This document shows positions 37,412 to 46,339 of a stretch of DNA of 64,000 bases, one piece after another. Made by a program: the position numbers and the translations under genes. Below the pieces are notes generated by a model. It was not told the origin of the DNA and did not search any database. It worked only from the letters and a program-made list of their open reading frames with translations. How positions within the stretch are numbered: the first letter of the stretch is position 1; every line of letters begins with the position of its first letter. The DNA comes from Pseudooceanicola marinus (GTDB taxonomy: Bacteria; Pseudomonadota; Alphaproteobacteria; Rhodobacterales; Rhodobacteraceae): the NCBI RefSeq assembly GCF_020177265.1, contig NZ_JAIVMC010000005.1:124001-188000 (forward strand), given 5' to 3'.

Positions 37412-40400
37412 AACGCGATCCCGCCTCCGACCGGCAGATCCGTGCGGCAGAACCTGGCCGCTCCACCTGGCTGGCCGCCAACGCCGGCTCGGGCAAGACC
37501 CGCGTGCTGACCGACCGGGTGGCGCGGCTGTTGCTGGGCGGCGTGTCGCCGCAGAACATCCTGTGCCTGACCTATACCAAGGCCGCCGCGTCGGAGATGC
37601 AGAACCGCCTGTTCCAGCGCCTGGGCGAATGGGCCATGCTGGACGATGCTGATCTGCGCGAAGCCTTGCAGCGCCTGGGCGTCGAGGATGTGATCGACGG
37701 CGCCCGGCTGGCACGGGCGCGCACGCTCTTTGCCTCCGCCATCGAGACGCCCGGCGGGCTGAAGATCCAGACGATTCACAGCTTCTGCGCCGCCCTGTTG
37801 CGCCGCTTCCCGCTGGAGGCCGGGGTGTCGCCGCAGTTCCAGGAGGTCGACGACCGCAACGCCCTGATCCTGCGCGACGCCGTGGTCGAGGAGATCGCGG
37901 AAAGCGAGGACGCCGGGGTCCTCAGCCGCGCGGCCCTGCTGACCACGGATGAGAATTTCCGCGGCCTGACCGGCGAGATCGCCCAGTACCGCGACCTTTT
38001 CGATACGGAACCGGATGGAGACGCGCTGGACGAGCTTTTGGACCTGCCGCCGGGGATGACCCCCGAGGCGGTGTTGGATCTGGCCTTCACCCGCGCCGAC
38101 ATGGAACGGCTGGGTCATCTGGTCGAGGCGCTGCGCGGCGGCACCACCAAGGGCGATGAGACCGCGTTGCACAAGCTGTCGGTGCTGTCCGAGCCGTCGC
38201 TGGCGGCCCTGTCGGTGCTGGAGGATGTCTTCCTCACCGGCGCCACGGCGAAGGAGCCCTTCTCGCCCTCCTCCCGCTTCCCCTCTGCCGGGGTGAAGAA
38301 AGCGAACGCCCATCTGATGCCCGAGATCGAGGACTGGCAGGCGCGCGTGGCCGAGGCGCGTGAGCTGCGGGTGGCCCTGCTGGCCCGGGACAAGGCGCAG
38401 GTGCTGCAGGATTTCGCCCGCGCCTTCCTGCCCCGTTATGCCCGCGCGAAAGAGGCACGCGGCTGGCTGGATTTCGATGACCTGATCCTGCGCACCCGAG
38501 AGCTGCTGACGAATACCGTTGTGTCCCAATGGGTTCTCTGGCGCCTGGACGGCGGCATCGACCATATCCTGGTGGATGAGGCGCAGGACACCAGCCCGGT
38601 GCAATGGCAGGTGATCGCGGCGCTGGCGCGCGAGTTCACCTCCGGCGCGGGCGCCCGCGATGGCGTGGAACGCACCATTTTCGTGGTCGGCGACAAGAAA
38701 CAGTCGATCTATTCCTTCCAGGGCGCCGACCCCTCGGGGTTTGACCGGATGCGCGCCGATTTCGGCGCCCAGCTAGCCGAGACGGGCCAGCCCCTGCAAG
38801 TGCTGGAACTGGAGTATTCCTTCCGCTCCGCCGGGGCGATCCTGGGGCTGGTCGATCGCGTGTTCGATGGCCGTGAAGAGGCCGGGTTCACCACTGACCA
38901 GCGGCACAAGGCGTTCAAGGATGCCATGCCCGGGCGCGTGGATCTGTGGCCGCTGGTGGAAAAGCCCGAGGTCGAGGACAAGGAAGACTGGTGGGATCCG
39001 GTGGACAAGCCGGGGCAGAACAACCACCACGTCCTGCTGGCCCGGCAGATCGCGGAAGAGATCCAGCGCATGCTGCACGACCGGGTGCCGGTGCCCGTCG
39101 AGGTGGGGCATACGGGGCAGTATCGGGCGCGGCCGATCCGGCCCGGTGACATCATGATCCTGGTACGGTCGCGCTCGCGCGTCTTCCCGCATCTGATCGC
39201 CGCCTGCAAGGCGCTTGGCCTGCCGATGGCCGGGGCCGACCGGCTGAAGGTGGCCGCGGAACTGGCGGTGCGCGACATCACCGCCCTGCTGAACTTCCTG
39301 GCGCTGGAACAGGATGACCTGAGCCTGGCGGCGGTGCTGAAATCACCGCTGTTCGGTTGGGATGAACAGCGCCTCTTCGACCTGGCGCAAGGCCGGGGGC
39401 GGCGGACGCTGTGGCAGGTGCTGCGGCAGAACCCGGAAACCTACGCCGCCGAATTGTCTTTGTTGCACGACCTGCGCGACCAGGCGGATTTCCTGCGGCC
39501 CTTCGATCTGATCGAACGGCTGCTGACCCGGCACGAGGGGCGGCGCAAGCTGCTCGGTCGGCTGGGGGAGGAGGCCGAGGATGGCCTCGACGCCCTGCTG
39601 GGTCAGGCGCTGGTCTATGAACAGACCGAGATCCCCAGCCTGACCGGTTTCCTGGTCTGGATGGAGGCGGACGAGCTGCAGATCAAGCGGCAGGCGGACA
39701 GCGCCAGCGACCAGATCCGGGTGATGACGGTGCATGGTGCCAAAGGGCTGGAAAGCCCGGTGGTGATCCTGCCCGACAGTCTGAATTCCCCTGACCAGGA
39801 CCGCGCCCAGGTGCTGCCGACGCTGGACATGCCGCTGTGGAAGGTGAAGGCCACTGAGGAGCCCGCCGCCATGCGTGAGGCCCGCGAGGCGCGGCGCGCC
39901 CGTGCCGAGGAGGAACGCGACCGGCTGCTGTACGTGGCCATGACCCGGGCGGAGAAATGGCTGATCGTCTGCGGCGCGGGCAAGATCGCCAAGGACCGCA
40001 GCGATTGGTACGCCCGGATCGAGGACCAGATGGCCGAGATGGGCGCGGGCGAACACGCCTTCCCCGGCGGCGAAGGGCTGCGGCTGGAAAACGGCGACTG
40101 GGCCGGGCTGGCGATGGACGACACGCCGCCCACGCCCCGCCCGCGGCCCATGCTGCCCGACTGGGCGCGCCAGGTGGCGCCCCCGGCGGAGGGGCCGGAA
40201 CAGACGCTGTCGCCTTCGGTCGATCTGGGTGGGGCCAAGGCCCTGGCCGGAGAGGACGGGCTGGACGAGGAGGCCGCGAAACGGCGCGGACGGCAGGTGC
40301 ACCTGTTGCTGGAACACCTGCCCGGAAGCGACCCGGAGACCTGGGAGGCGATGGCCGACACCCTGCTGGGCGAGGGCCCCGACCGGGCCGAACCGGCGGA

Positions 40401-40791
40401 ACTGGCCCTGCTGCTGGCCGAGGCGCGCGGCGTGCTGTCGAAACCCGCCACCGCACGGTTCTTCGCCACCGAGGCGCTGGCCGAAGTGCCCGTCACCGCC
40501 ACGCTGGCAGAACTGGACGGGCGGCGCATCCACGGCACCATCGACCGGCTGATCGTCGGCGAAGCCGAGATCTGGGCGGTGGATTTCAAGACCAACGTCA
40601 CGATCCCCGACCGGCCGGAGGACACCCCCGAAGGCCTGCTGCGCCAGATGGGCGCCTATGCCGCCGCGCTGACGCAGATCTATCCCGATCACCGCATCCG
40701 CACCGCCCTTCTGTGGACCCGTTCAGCAACCCTGATGGAGCTGCCCCACGATCTCGTCATGGCGGCCCTGCGCCGCAGCGACCCTTCTTGA
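37408..40791 (+). CDS. addA: Double-strand break repair helicase AddA
   Basis: This 1127-residue UvrD-type helicase-nuclease has Walker A ANAGSGKT at residues 24–31, motif II DEAQDTSPVQW, the GDKKQSIYSFQGADP motif III region and VMTVHGAKGLESPVV for motif V. A C-terminal RecB-like nuclease domain carries WAVDFKTN. With AddB it resects broken ends and recognises Chi-like sequences. The start overlaps the addB stop by 4 bases. Confidence 0.97.
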   Translation: MKRDPASDRQIRAAEPGRSTWLAANAGSGKTRVLTDRVARLLLGGVSPQNILCLTYTKAAASEMQNRLFQRLGEWAMLDDADLREALQRLGVEDVIDGARLARARTLFASAIETPGGLKIQTIHSFCAALLRRFPLEAGVSPQFQEVDDRNALILRDAVVEEIAESEDAGVLSRAALLTTDENFRGLTGEIAQYRDLFDTEPDGDALDELLDLPPGMTPEAVLDLAFTRADMERLGHLVEALRGGTTKGDETALHKLSVLSEPSLAALSVLEDVFLTGATAKEPFSPSSRFPSAGVKKANAHLMPEIEDWQARVAEARELRVALLARDKAQVLQDFARAFLPRYARAKEARGWLDFDDLILRTRELLTNTVVSQWVLWRLDGGIDHILVDEAQDTSPVQWQVIAALAREFTSGAGARDGVERTIFVVGDKKQSIYSFQGADPSGFDRMRADFGAQLAETGQPLQVLELEYSFRSAGAILGLVDRVFDGREEAGFTTDQRHKAFKDAMPGRVDLWPLVEKPEVEDKEDWWDPVDKPGQNNHHVLLARQIAEEIQRMLHDRVPVPVEVGHTGQYRARPIRPGDIMILVRSRSRVFPHLIAACKALGLPMAGADRLKVAAELAVRDITALLNFLALEQDDLSLAAVLKSPLFGWDEQRLFDLAQGRGRRTLWQVLRQNPETYAAELSLLHDLRDQADFLRPFDLIERLLTRHEGRRKLLGRLGEEAEDGLDALLGQALVYEQTEIPSLTGFLVWMEADELQIKRQADSASDQIRVMTVHGAKGLESPVVILPDSLNSPDQDRAQVLPTLDMPLWKVKATEEPAAMREAREARRARAEEERDRLLYVAMTRAEKWLIVCGAGKIAKDRSDWYARIEDQMAEMGAGEHAFPGGEGLRLENGDWAGLAMDDTPPTPRPRPMLPDWARQVAPPAEGPEQTLSPSVDLGGAKALAGEDGLDEEAAKRRGRQVHLLLEHLPGSDPETWEAMADTLLGEGPDRAEPAELALLLAEARGVLSKPATARFFATEALAEVPVTATLAELDGRRIHGTIDRLIVGEAEIWAVDFKTNVTIPDRPEDTPEGLLRQMGAYAAALTQIYPDHRIRTALLWTRSATLMELPHDLVMAALRRSDPS

Positions 40792-40849
40792 CCCCTATCC
40801 CACGGATACCTAGGTTCGGTTCAACATTCCCTCGATGGAGACGAGATCA

Positions 40850-41170
40850 ATGGCTACCGTTCACGCCACCGACGACACTTTCGAAGCCGAAGTCCTGAAA
40901 TCCGACACCCCCGTCCTGGTCGACATCTGGGCCGAGTGGTGCGGCCCCTGCCGCCAGATCGCCCCGGCGCTTGAAGAAATCTCGGAAGAGATGGACGGCA
41001 AGCTGAAGGTGGTGAAGCTGGACGCGGACTCGAACCCGCAATCCGTGATGTCCATGGGCGTGCGCGGCATCCCCGCGCTGTTCATCTTCAAGGACGGCGA
41101 GATCGTGTCGAACCGCACCGGCGCCGCCCCCAAGGCCGCGCTGCAAAGCTGGATCGACGAAACGATCTGA
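40850..41170 (+). CDS. trxA: Thioredoxin
   Basis: This 106-residue cytoplasmic thioredoxin has the active site WCGPC (C31 and C34) and the conserved cis-proline motif [12 protein letters not shown]. The length is standard. It follows addA after a 58-base gap with ACGAGAT before the start, so it may have its own promoter as well as read-through from the addA operon. An intrinsic terminator follows. addA–trxA adjacency is common in Rhodobacterales. Confidence 0.96.
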   Translation: MATVHATDDTFEAEVLKSDTPVLVDIWAEWCGPCRQIAPALEEISEEMDGKLKVVKLDADSNPQSVMSMGVRGIPALFIFKDGEIVSNRTGAAPKAALQSWIDETI

Positions 41171-41185
41171 ACCCGCACCGGGCTA

Positions 41186-42142
41186 TCAATTGGAAAGGGG
41201 CGCCTCTGACGGGGCGCCCTTTTTCATGTCCGCCGGGTCAATCTCCAGCGGCACGCCCAGGCGGTGCAGCCGCGCGGCGATCTGCTGTTCCACGTTGGGA
41301 CGGCCTGCATTTATGCTCATCTTCTGCCAGAACCACCAGATGTAGCGGTCATAATCCGGGGCATGGTCGGCGATCCGGTCGAAATCCTCCGGGCCCAGGC
41401 AGATGTGGTGAAAGTCGATCCGGGCAAAGGTGATCGCCGGCTTTCCGAAGAAGAAGCCGAAGAAGGCGGCAGAGCTGTTTTCCGTCACCACATAATCGCA
41501 ATGGGCCAGCAGGTCGGCCATGGGCCGTTCGGTCAGCTGCAACCGGGGGAAGCGGCGCGAGAGGCCATCCAGCGCGGCGCGTTCCTCGGCCGAGTAGCTC
41601 TCTTTCGGGTGCAGGGTGGCCAGAAGCGGGCGCGTGGACTCCGCCTCCAGCACCCGTTCCAGCATCTCGATCGGCGCGCAGTCCTGGAAGTTGCGGTGTT
41701 CCAGCAGGCGACCCTGCAGGGGGATGTAGACGAACCCGTCACGCCGGGCCTGCTGTGGCGCCTCGCCGAAGAGACGGCGTTGCCAGCGGGCGTGGAAGGC
41801 GGCGGCCTTTTCCGGGTCGATGCGGTGCTGGGGAAAGCGCGCCTGCGCCACTGGCCAGCGCCAGCGTTGCGCCTGGCGTTCGATGGCCCAGAAGGGCCCG
41901 TGATAGACCTTGCGGAAGACCAGCGCGCGATCATGGGTCGGGTGTTCCATGTGAAACATCGCCCAGCCGGGCTGATCCGGCGCCGCCTCCTTCGCCGCCG
42001 CGTCATTGCGGCAAAGCCGCACGCGATAGCCGCCCCTTTCCAGCACTCCCGATACCTGCGCCAGGAAGGCATGGCGCCCGGCCTCGACCTCGGCGATCAG
42101 GCGGCGGGACAGGTAAAGGCGAAAGTCACGGGACGCATCCAT
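41186..42142 (-). CDS. Hypothetical capsule/surface-polysaccharide-related protein (KpsC/LpsZ-like)
   Basis: This 318-residue soluble protein has a C-terminal half that resembles capsule-polysaccharide glycosyltransferases of the KpsC/LpsZ type: VYIPLQGRLLEHRN, LLATLHPKESYS, and VTENSSAAFFGFFFGKPAITF at about residues 220–240. The N-terminal third is divergent. It is convergent with trxA and divergent from hslV, with no other polysaccharide genes around, so it is an orphan. A glycosyltransferase role is a weak inference. The codons near 41943 encode FHMEH from a degenerate parS-like sequence. Confidence 0.6.
   Translation of the reverse strand: MDASRDFRLYLSRRLIAEVEAGRHAFLAQVSGVLERGGYRVRLCRNDAAAKEAAPDQPGWAMFHMEHPTHDRALVFRKVYHGPFWAIERQAQRWRWPVAQARFPQHRIDPEKAAAFHARWQRRLFGEAPQQARRDGFVYIPLQGRLLEHRNFQDCAPIEMLERVLEAESTRPLLATLHPKESYSAEERAALDGLSRRFPRLQLTERPMADLLAHCDYVVTENSSAAFFGFFFGKPAITFARIDFHHICLGPEDFDRIADHAPDYDRYIWWFWQKMSINAGRPNVEQQIAARLHRLGVPLEIDPADMKKGAPSEAPLSN
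41195..41226 (+). terminator. Rho-independent terminator after trxA
   Basis: AAAGGGGCGCC and GGCGCCCTTT form a stem (one bulged G) followed by TTTTT. It overlaps the last codons of the convergent gene on the other strand. Confidence 0.8.
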
Positions 42143-42244
42143 TGCGGCAGGCTAGGCTGCGCCTGCGGGCCGGGCAAGAGGGCGTCCGGGTTGCCCCGGG
42201 GCGCAGGCGCCCTCATATAGCCTGACAGACCAAAGGAGGCAGAC

Positions 42245-42802
42245 ATGGCAGAAAGCGAATTTCCCGGCTGGCACGGCACCACCATCATCGGCGTGCGCAA
42301 GGGCGGGCGCGTGGTGGTCGCAGGCGACGGGCAGGTCTCGCTGGGCCAGACCGTGATCAAAGGCACCGCCAAGAAGGTGCGCCGCCTCAGCCCCGGGGGC
42401 TACGACGTGGTGGCGGGCTTTGCCGGATCCACCGCCGATGCCTTCACCCTGCTTGAACGGCTGGAGGCCAAGCTGGAGGCGACGCCGGGCCAGCTGGCCC
42501 GGGCCAGCGTCGACCTGGCAAAGGACTGGCGCACCGACAAGTACCTGCAGAAACTGGAGGCGATGCTGATCGTCACCGACGGCAAGGACCTGTTCGTCAT
42601 CACCGGCGCGGGCGACGTGCTGGAGCCCGAACATGACATCGCCGCCATCGGATCGGGCGGCAACTTCGCCCTGGCCGCCGCGCGCGGTCTTTACGACCAC
42701 GAAGACGACGCCGAGAAGATCGCGCGCAAGGCCATGGCGATTGCCAGCGACATTTGCGTCTACACCAATGGCAACCTGACGGTGGAAGCCATTGACGGCT
42801 GA
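42245..42802 (+). CDS. hslV: ATP-dependent protease proteolytic subunit HslV
   Basis: This 185-residue peptidase of the HslUV (ClpQY) protease is made with a short propeptide. The mature enzyme should begin at the catalytic threonine T12 in [12 protein letters not shown]. The GDGQVSLG and [14 protein letters not shown] motifs are typical. A ribosome site AAAGGAGG lies 8 bases upstream. The dedicated ATPase hslU is not adjacent: a membrane-protein gene intervenes, overlapping the hslV stop by 11 bases. Confidence 0.96.
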   Translation: MAESEFPGWHGTTIIGVRKGGRVVVAGDGQVSLGQTVIKGTAKKVRRLSPGGYDVVAGFAGSTADAFTLLERLEAKLEATPGQLARASVDLAKDWRTDKYLQKLEAMLIVTDGKDLFVITGAGDVLEPEHDIAAIGSGGNFALAAARGLYDHEDDAEKIARKAMAIASDICVYTNGNLTVEAIDG

Positions 42803-43889
42803 CATCACCCCCGAGGATCTGCGCGCCGCCATCGCCGCCGGTCACCTGACCGAGGCGCAGGCGGCGTCGCTGAAGGCCCTGGCGGAAACCCGCGCGGGGC
42901 TGCGCACGCCGGAGGATGAACCCTTCGAGCTGTTTCGCGGCTTTTCGGAAATCTTCGTCACCGTGGGGCTCGGCATCCTGATCGCCGGCGGCTTCGGCCT
43001 GGCGCTGGCCCTGTCGGTGCCGGTGGTCATGGCCCTAGCGATCGTGGCCTTCTATTTCCTCGGGCGCTATTTCACCTTGCGGCGGCGGATGATGCTGCCC
43101 TCGATCCTGCTGGTGACGGCCTTCGCCACGGCGCTGGCGGCCATCGTGGGCTCGCTGATGTCCGTGGATAACCCGTTCTCGTCGATGTACGACCTGTTCG
43201 GCGATGCGCGCACCAGCCTGACGCAGCACCTGGTCGTCTGCGCGGTGACCGCCGCCGGGCTGATCGCCTGGTTCCGCGTCTTCCGGGTGCCCTTCACCAT
43301 GTTCCTGCTGGGGGTCACCGGGGCCTTCGCGGTGCTGTCCATCGCGGGCGCCACCGGCGACATCGCGGGCACCGAGAACCCCTTCGACCTGCTGGAAGGC
43401 TCGACCGTGGCCTGGGGCACGCTGGTGCTGGGCCTGGCGGCGCTGGCCGGGGGCATATGGTTCGACATGCGCGACCCGCACCGGCTGGGCCGGATGTCGT
43501 CGTCGGGCTTCTGGCTGCACCTGGTGGCGGCGCCCGCTCTGGTGAACACCGTGGCTCAGACCTTCCTGACCATGGGCCCGGGGCTGGGGTACGTGCTGAT
43601 GGCCATCGCCCTGGCGCTGATCACCCTGCTGGCCGTGGTGCTGGACCGGCGCAGCTTCCTGACCGCCGGGATCGGCTACCTGATCTTCCTGCTGCTCTAC
43701 GTCACCGACCGTTCGGGCGAGGGACGCAGCTGGGTCTTCGTCTTCCTCGGCACCGGGGTCCTGCTGACCCTTCTGGGCAGCTTCTGGATCGAGGCGCGCG
43801 GCCAGATCATGCGCGCCCTGCCGGACTTCCCCGGCAAGCACCGGCTGCCCCCCTACAAGACCGCAATCGCAACACCGACGCCCGCCTGA
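42792..43889 (+). CDS. Polytopic membrane protein between hslV and hslU (DUF2157-like)
   Basis: This 365-residue inner-membrane protein has a soluble N-terminus of about 45 residues ([26 protein letters not shown]) followed by about ten hydrophobic helices. The N-terminal segment and helix pattern resemble DUF2157-type proteins. The start is a TTG at 42792, overlapping the hslV stop by 11 bases, with TGGAAG as a weak ribosome site. No other start is in frame before the first helix. No transport or enzymatic motif is visible. Confidence 0.72.
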   Translation: MTADITPEDLRAAIAAGHLTEAQAASLKALAETRAGLRTPEDEPFELFRGFSEIFVTVGLGILIAGGFGLALALSVPVVMALAIVAFYFLGRYFTLRRRMMLPSILLVTAFATALAAIVGSLMSVDNPFSSMYDLFGDARTSLTQHLVVCAVTAAGLIAWFRVFRVPFTMFLLGVTGAFAVLSIAGATGDIAGTENPFDLLEGSTVAWGTLVLGLAALAGGIWFDMRDPHRLGRMSSSGFWLHLVAAPALVNTVAQTFLTMGPGLGYVLMAIALALITLLAVVLDRRSFLTAGIGYLIFLLLYVTDRSGEGRSWVFVFLGTGVLLTLLGSFWIEARGQIMRALPDFPGKHRLPPYKTAIATPTPA

Positions 43890-43946
43890 CGGGCCAGCCG
43901 GGGCCCCGCGGGGCCCGGCATGAACAGACAGACAGGCAAGGACATC

Positions 43947-45257
43947 ATGACAGACCTTACCCCCCGTGAAATCGTCTCCGAACTCGACCGGTTCATCATC
44001 GGCCAGAAGGACGCCAAGCGCGCAGTGGCCGTGGCCCTGCGCAACCGCTGGCGGCGCAAGCAGCTGCCCGATGACCTGCGCGAAGAGGTCTATCCGAAGA
44101 ACATCCTGATGATCGGCCCCACGGGCGTCGGCAAGACCGAGATCTCGCGCCGCCTGGCGAAACTGGCCCGCGCGCCCTTCATCAAGGTCGAGGCCACGAA
44201 GTTCACCGAGGTGGGCTATGTCGGCCGGGACGTGGAACAGATCGTGCGCGATCTGGTCGATGCGGCCATCGCCCAGACCCGCGACTACATGCGCGAAGAG
44301 GTGAAATCGAAGGCCCATGAGGCCGCCGAGGATCGCGTGATCGAGGCCATCGCCGGCACCGACGCCCGCGAGGGCACCCGCGAGATGTTCCGCAAGAAAC
44401 TGCGCGACGGGCTGCTGGATGACACGGTCATCACGCTGGAGGTGGCCGACACCTCCAACCCGCTGGGTGGCATGGAAATTCCCGGCCAGCCGGGCGGCGG
44501 CCAGATGGGCATGATGAACCTCGGCGACATCTTCGGGAAGGCCTTCGGCAACCGCACCGTGACCAAGCGCCTGACCGTGGCCGAAAGCTATGAGCTGCTG
44601 ATCGGGGAAGAGGCCGACAAGCTGCTGGACGACGAGACGGTGAAGACCACCGCGCTGGCCTCGGTGGAGGAAAACGGCATCGTCTTCCTCGATGAGATCG
44701 ACAAGGTTTGCGCCAAGTCCGATGCGCGCGGCGGCGATGTCAGCCGCGAAGGCGTGCAGCGCGACCTGCTGCCGCTGATCGAAGGCACGACCGTTTCCAC
44801 CAAGCATGGCGCGGTGAAGACTGACCATATCCTGTTCATCGCCTCCGGCGCCTTCCACATCGCCAAACCCTCGGACCTGCTGCCGGAGCTGCAGGGCCGC
44901 CTGCCCATCCGGGTGGAGCTTCAGGCGCTGACCGAGGGCGATTTCACCCGCATCCTGACCGAGACCGACAACGCCCTGACCCGGCAATACGCCGAGATGC
45001 TGGGCACCGAGCAGGTGAAGGTCACCTTTACCGAGGATGGCATCGCCGCCATCGCCCGCATCGCCGCGGACGTGAACCGCTCGGTCGAGAACATCGGCGC
45101 GCGGCGGCTTTACACCGTGATCGAGCGGGTCTTCGAGGAGCTGTCCTTCCAGGCTCCGGACAAGGCCGGAGAGGAAGTGACCGTCGATGCCGCCTTCGTC
45201 GAGGAGAACGTGGGCCAGCTGGCGGCCAGCGCCGACCTCAGCCGCTACGTGCTCTGA
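43947..45257 (+). CDS. hslU: ATP-dependent protease ATPase subunit HslU
   Basis: This 436-residue AAA+ unfoldase feeds substrates to HslV. Walker A is GPTGVGKT (residues 57–64), the pore loop is VGYVGRD, Walker B is FLDEIDKVC, the I domain lies at about 110–230 and sensor 2 in [10 protein letters not shown]. The C-terminal LSRYVL ends in the motif that docks on HslV. The ATG at 43947 is used; an upstream in-frame start at 43920 is not supported by family length. Confidence 0.97.
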   Translation: MTDLTPREIVSELDRFIIGQKDAKRAVAVALRNRWRRKQLPDDLREEVYPKNILMIGPTGVGKTEISRRLAKLARAPFIKVEATKFTEVGYVGRDVEQIVRDLVDAAIAQTRDYMREEVKSKAHEAAEDRVIEAIAGTDAREGTREMFRKKLRDGLLDDTVITLEVADTSNPLGGMEIPGQPGGGQMGMMNLGDIFGKAFGNRTVTKRLTVAESYELLIGEEADKLLDDETVKTTALASVEENGIVFLDEIDKVCAKSDARGGDVSREGVQRDLLPLIEGTTVSTKHGAVKTDHILFIASGAFHIAKPSDLLPELQGRLPIRVELQALTEGDFTRILTETDNALTRQYAEMLGTEQVKVTFTEDGIAAIARIAADVNRSVENIGARRLYTVIERVFEELSFQAPDKAGEEVTVDAAFVEENVGQLAASADLSRYVL

Positions 45258-45283
45258 CATCTGCGGAACAGGGAATGACAGAG

Positions 45284-45312
45284 GCCCGGCGGAGCGATCC
45301 GCCGGGCTGTTT
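45284..45312 (+). terminator. Rho-independent terminator after hslU
   Basis: GCCCGGCGGA and TCCGCCGGGC form a perfect 10-base-pair stem with a GCGA loop, followed by TGTTTT, 26 bases after the hslU stop. Confidence 0.87.
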
Positions 45313-45342
45313 TCATGTGCATCCGCAAGGGGCAGGGGGGCG

Positions 45343-46056
45343 TCAGACCGCCACGCCGAAAAGGGCGCCGACCGCGGCCGTTACCACCATGGCGAAGGCC
45401 CCCCAGAGGACCACCCGCAGGGCCGCCCGGCCCATGGGCGCGCCGCCCGCGCGGGCCCCAAGCGCACCAAGTACCGCCAGCAGCAGCAGCGTCACCACCA
45501 GCACCACCGGGATGACCAGTTCCGAGGGCGCCAGGATCGCGGCCAGCACCGGCCAGATCGCCGCCACCGAGAAAGTCACACCCGAGGCGAAGGCCGCCTG
45601 CAACGGGTTGGCCGAGCTGACCTCGGTCACCCCGATCTCGTCGCGCATGTGGGCCGAGAGGGCGTCGTGGGCATGCAACTCCCGCGCCACCTGCGCGGCG
45701 GTCTCGGCGCTGAGGCCACGCGCCTCGTAAATCTCCGCCAGCTCGTCCATCTCCCCCTGGGGATCGGCCTGCAGCGCCTCGGCCTCGCGCGCCATGTCCG
45801 CGCGTTCGGTGTCCGACTGCGAGGAGACCGAGACATATTCGCCGGCCGCCATGGACATCGCCCCGGCGGCCAGACCCGCGACCCCGGCAATGGCGATGGC
45901 ACGCGGATCGGGATCGGCGGCGGCCACGCCGACGATGATCGAACTGACCGACACGATGCCGTCGTTGGCGCCCAGCACCGCCGCGCGCAGCCAGTTGGAC
46001 CGGGTCATGAAATGGGGATCATCCGCGTGGGCGGAGGGCTGAGGGGCAGGGGACAT
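45343..46056 (-). CDS. VIT1/CCC1 family iron/manganese transporter
   Basis: This 237-residue inner-membrane protein of the VIT family exports or stores Fe(II)/Mn(II). The N-terminal signature LRAAVLGANDGIVSVSSIIVG and the GAMSMAAGEYVSVSSQSD segment are diagnostic, with five predicted membrane helices and a metal-binding acidic cytoplasmic domain (EMDELAEIYEARGLS). The ATG at 46056 is preferred: GAGGT lies 8 bases upstream and the ATG at 46092 would lie inside an operator-like palindrome. No ferritin domain is present, unlike MbfA. Iron-dependent control is likely (see 46082). Confidence 0.93.
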   Translation of the reverse strand: MSPAPQPSAHADDPHFMTRSNWLRAAVLGANDGIVSVSSIIVGVAAADPDPRAIAIAGVAGLAAGAMSMAAGEYVSVSSQSDTERADMAREAEALQADPQGEMDELAEIYEARGLSAETAAQVARELHAHDALSAHMRDEIGVTEVSSANPLQAAFASGVTFSVAAIWPVLAAILAPSELVIPVVLVVTLLLLAVLGALGARAGGAPMGRAALRVVLWGAFAMVVTAAVGALFGVAV

Positions 46057-46081
46057 GGCAGAAACCTCGACGGGAACAATA

Positions 46082-46098
46082 TTTAGATTCATTCTAAA
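46082..46098 (-). promoter_or_regulatory. Irr-box-like operator of the VIT transporter gene
   Basis: TTTAGATTCATTCTAAA is a near-perfect palindrome that differs at one position from the TTTAGAA-N3-TTCTAAA iron control element bound by Irr in alphaproteobacteria. It lies 26 bases upstream of the chosen VIT start, where a promoter should be. Confidence 0.65.
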
Positions 46099-46339
46099 CT
46101 ATGGCGTGACCCTTGGGTAGCCCAAAGGACCCTCTGCGGCGATCTGGGAGGAAGGACAGACATGGGCGTTACCGGGGGACGCGCGACGTTATCGCTATCG
46201 GCGCACAGCCGCGCGTGCCGCTCTGCATTCTTCCAATCTTCATGTGGGCATGGCATCTCTTGACTTCGCAGGTGCAGAAAGCATGTTGCGCGCATGTTTT
46301 ACCCGCTCCACCCGGAGCGGCTCGATAAGGATTCCCGCC

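Noticed and set aside
43891-43920. GC-rich hairpin before hslU as a terminator
   Set aside because: No T-run follows, and hslU probably needs read-through from hslV. The palindrome may be only base composition.
43035-45260. A 741-codon minus-strand frame opposite hslU and the upstream membrane gene
   Set aside because: No domain pattern, runs across two unrelated genes and lacks a ribosome site.
46092-46092. ATG at 46092 as the start of the VIT transporter
   Set aside because: It lies within the Irr-like palindrome and adds a 12-residue non-family extension; the ATG at 46056 has a good ribosome site.
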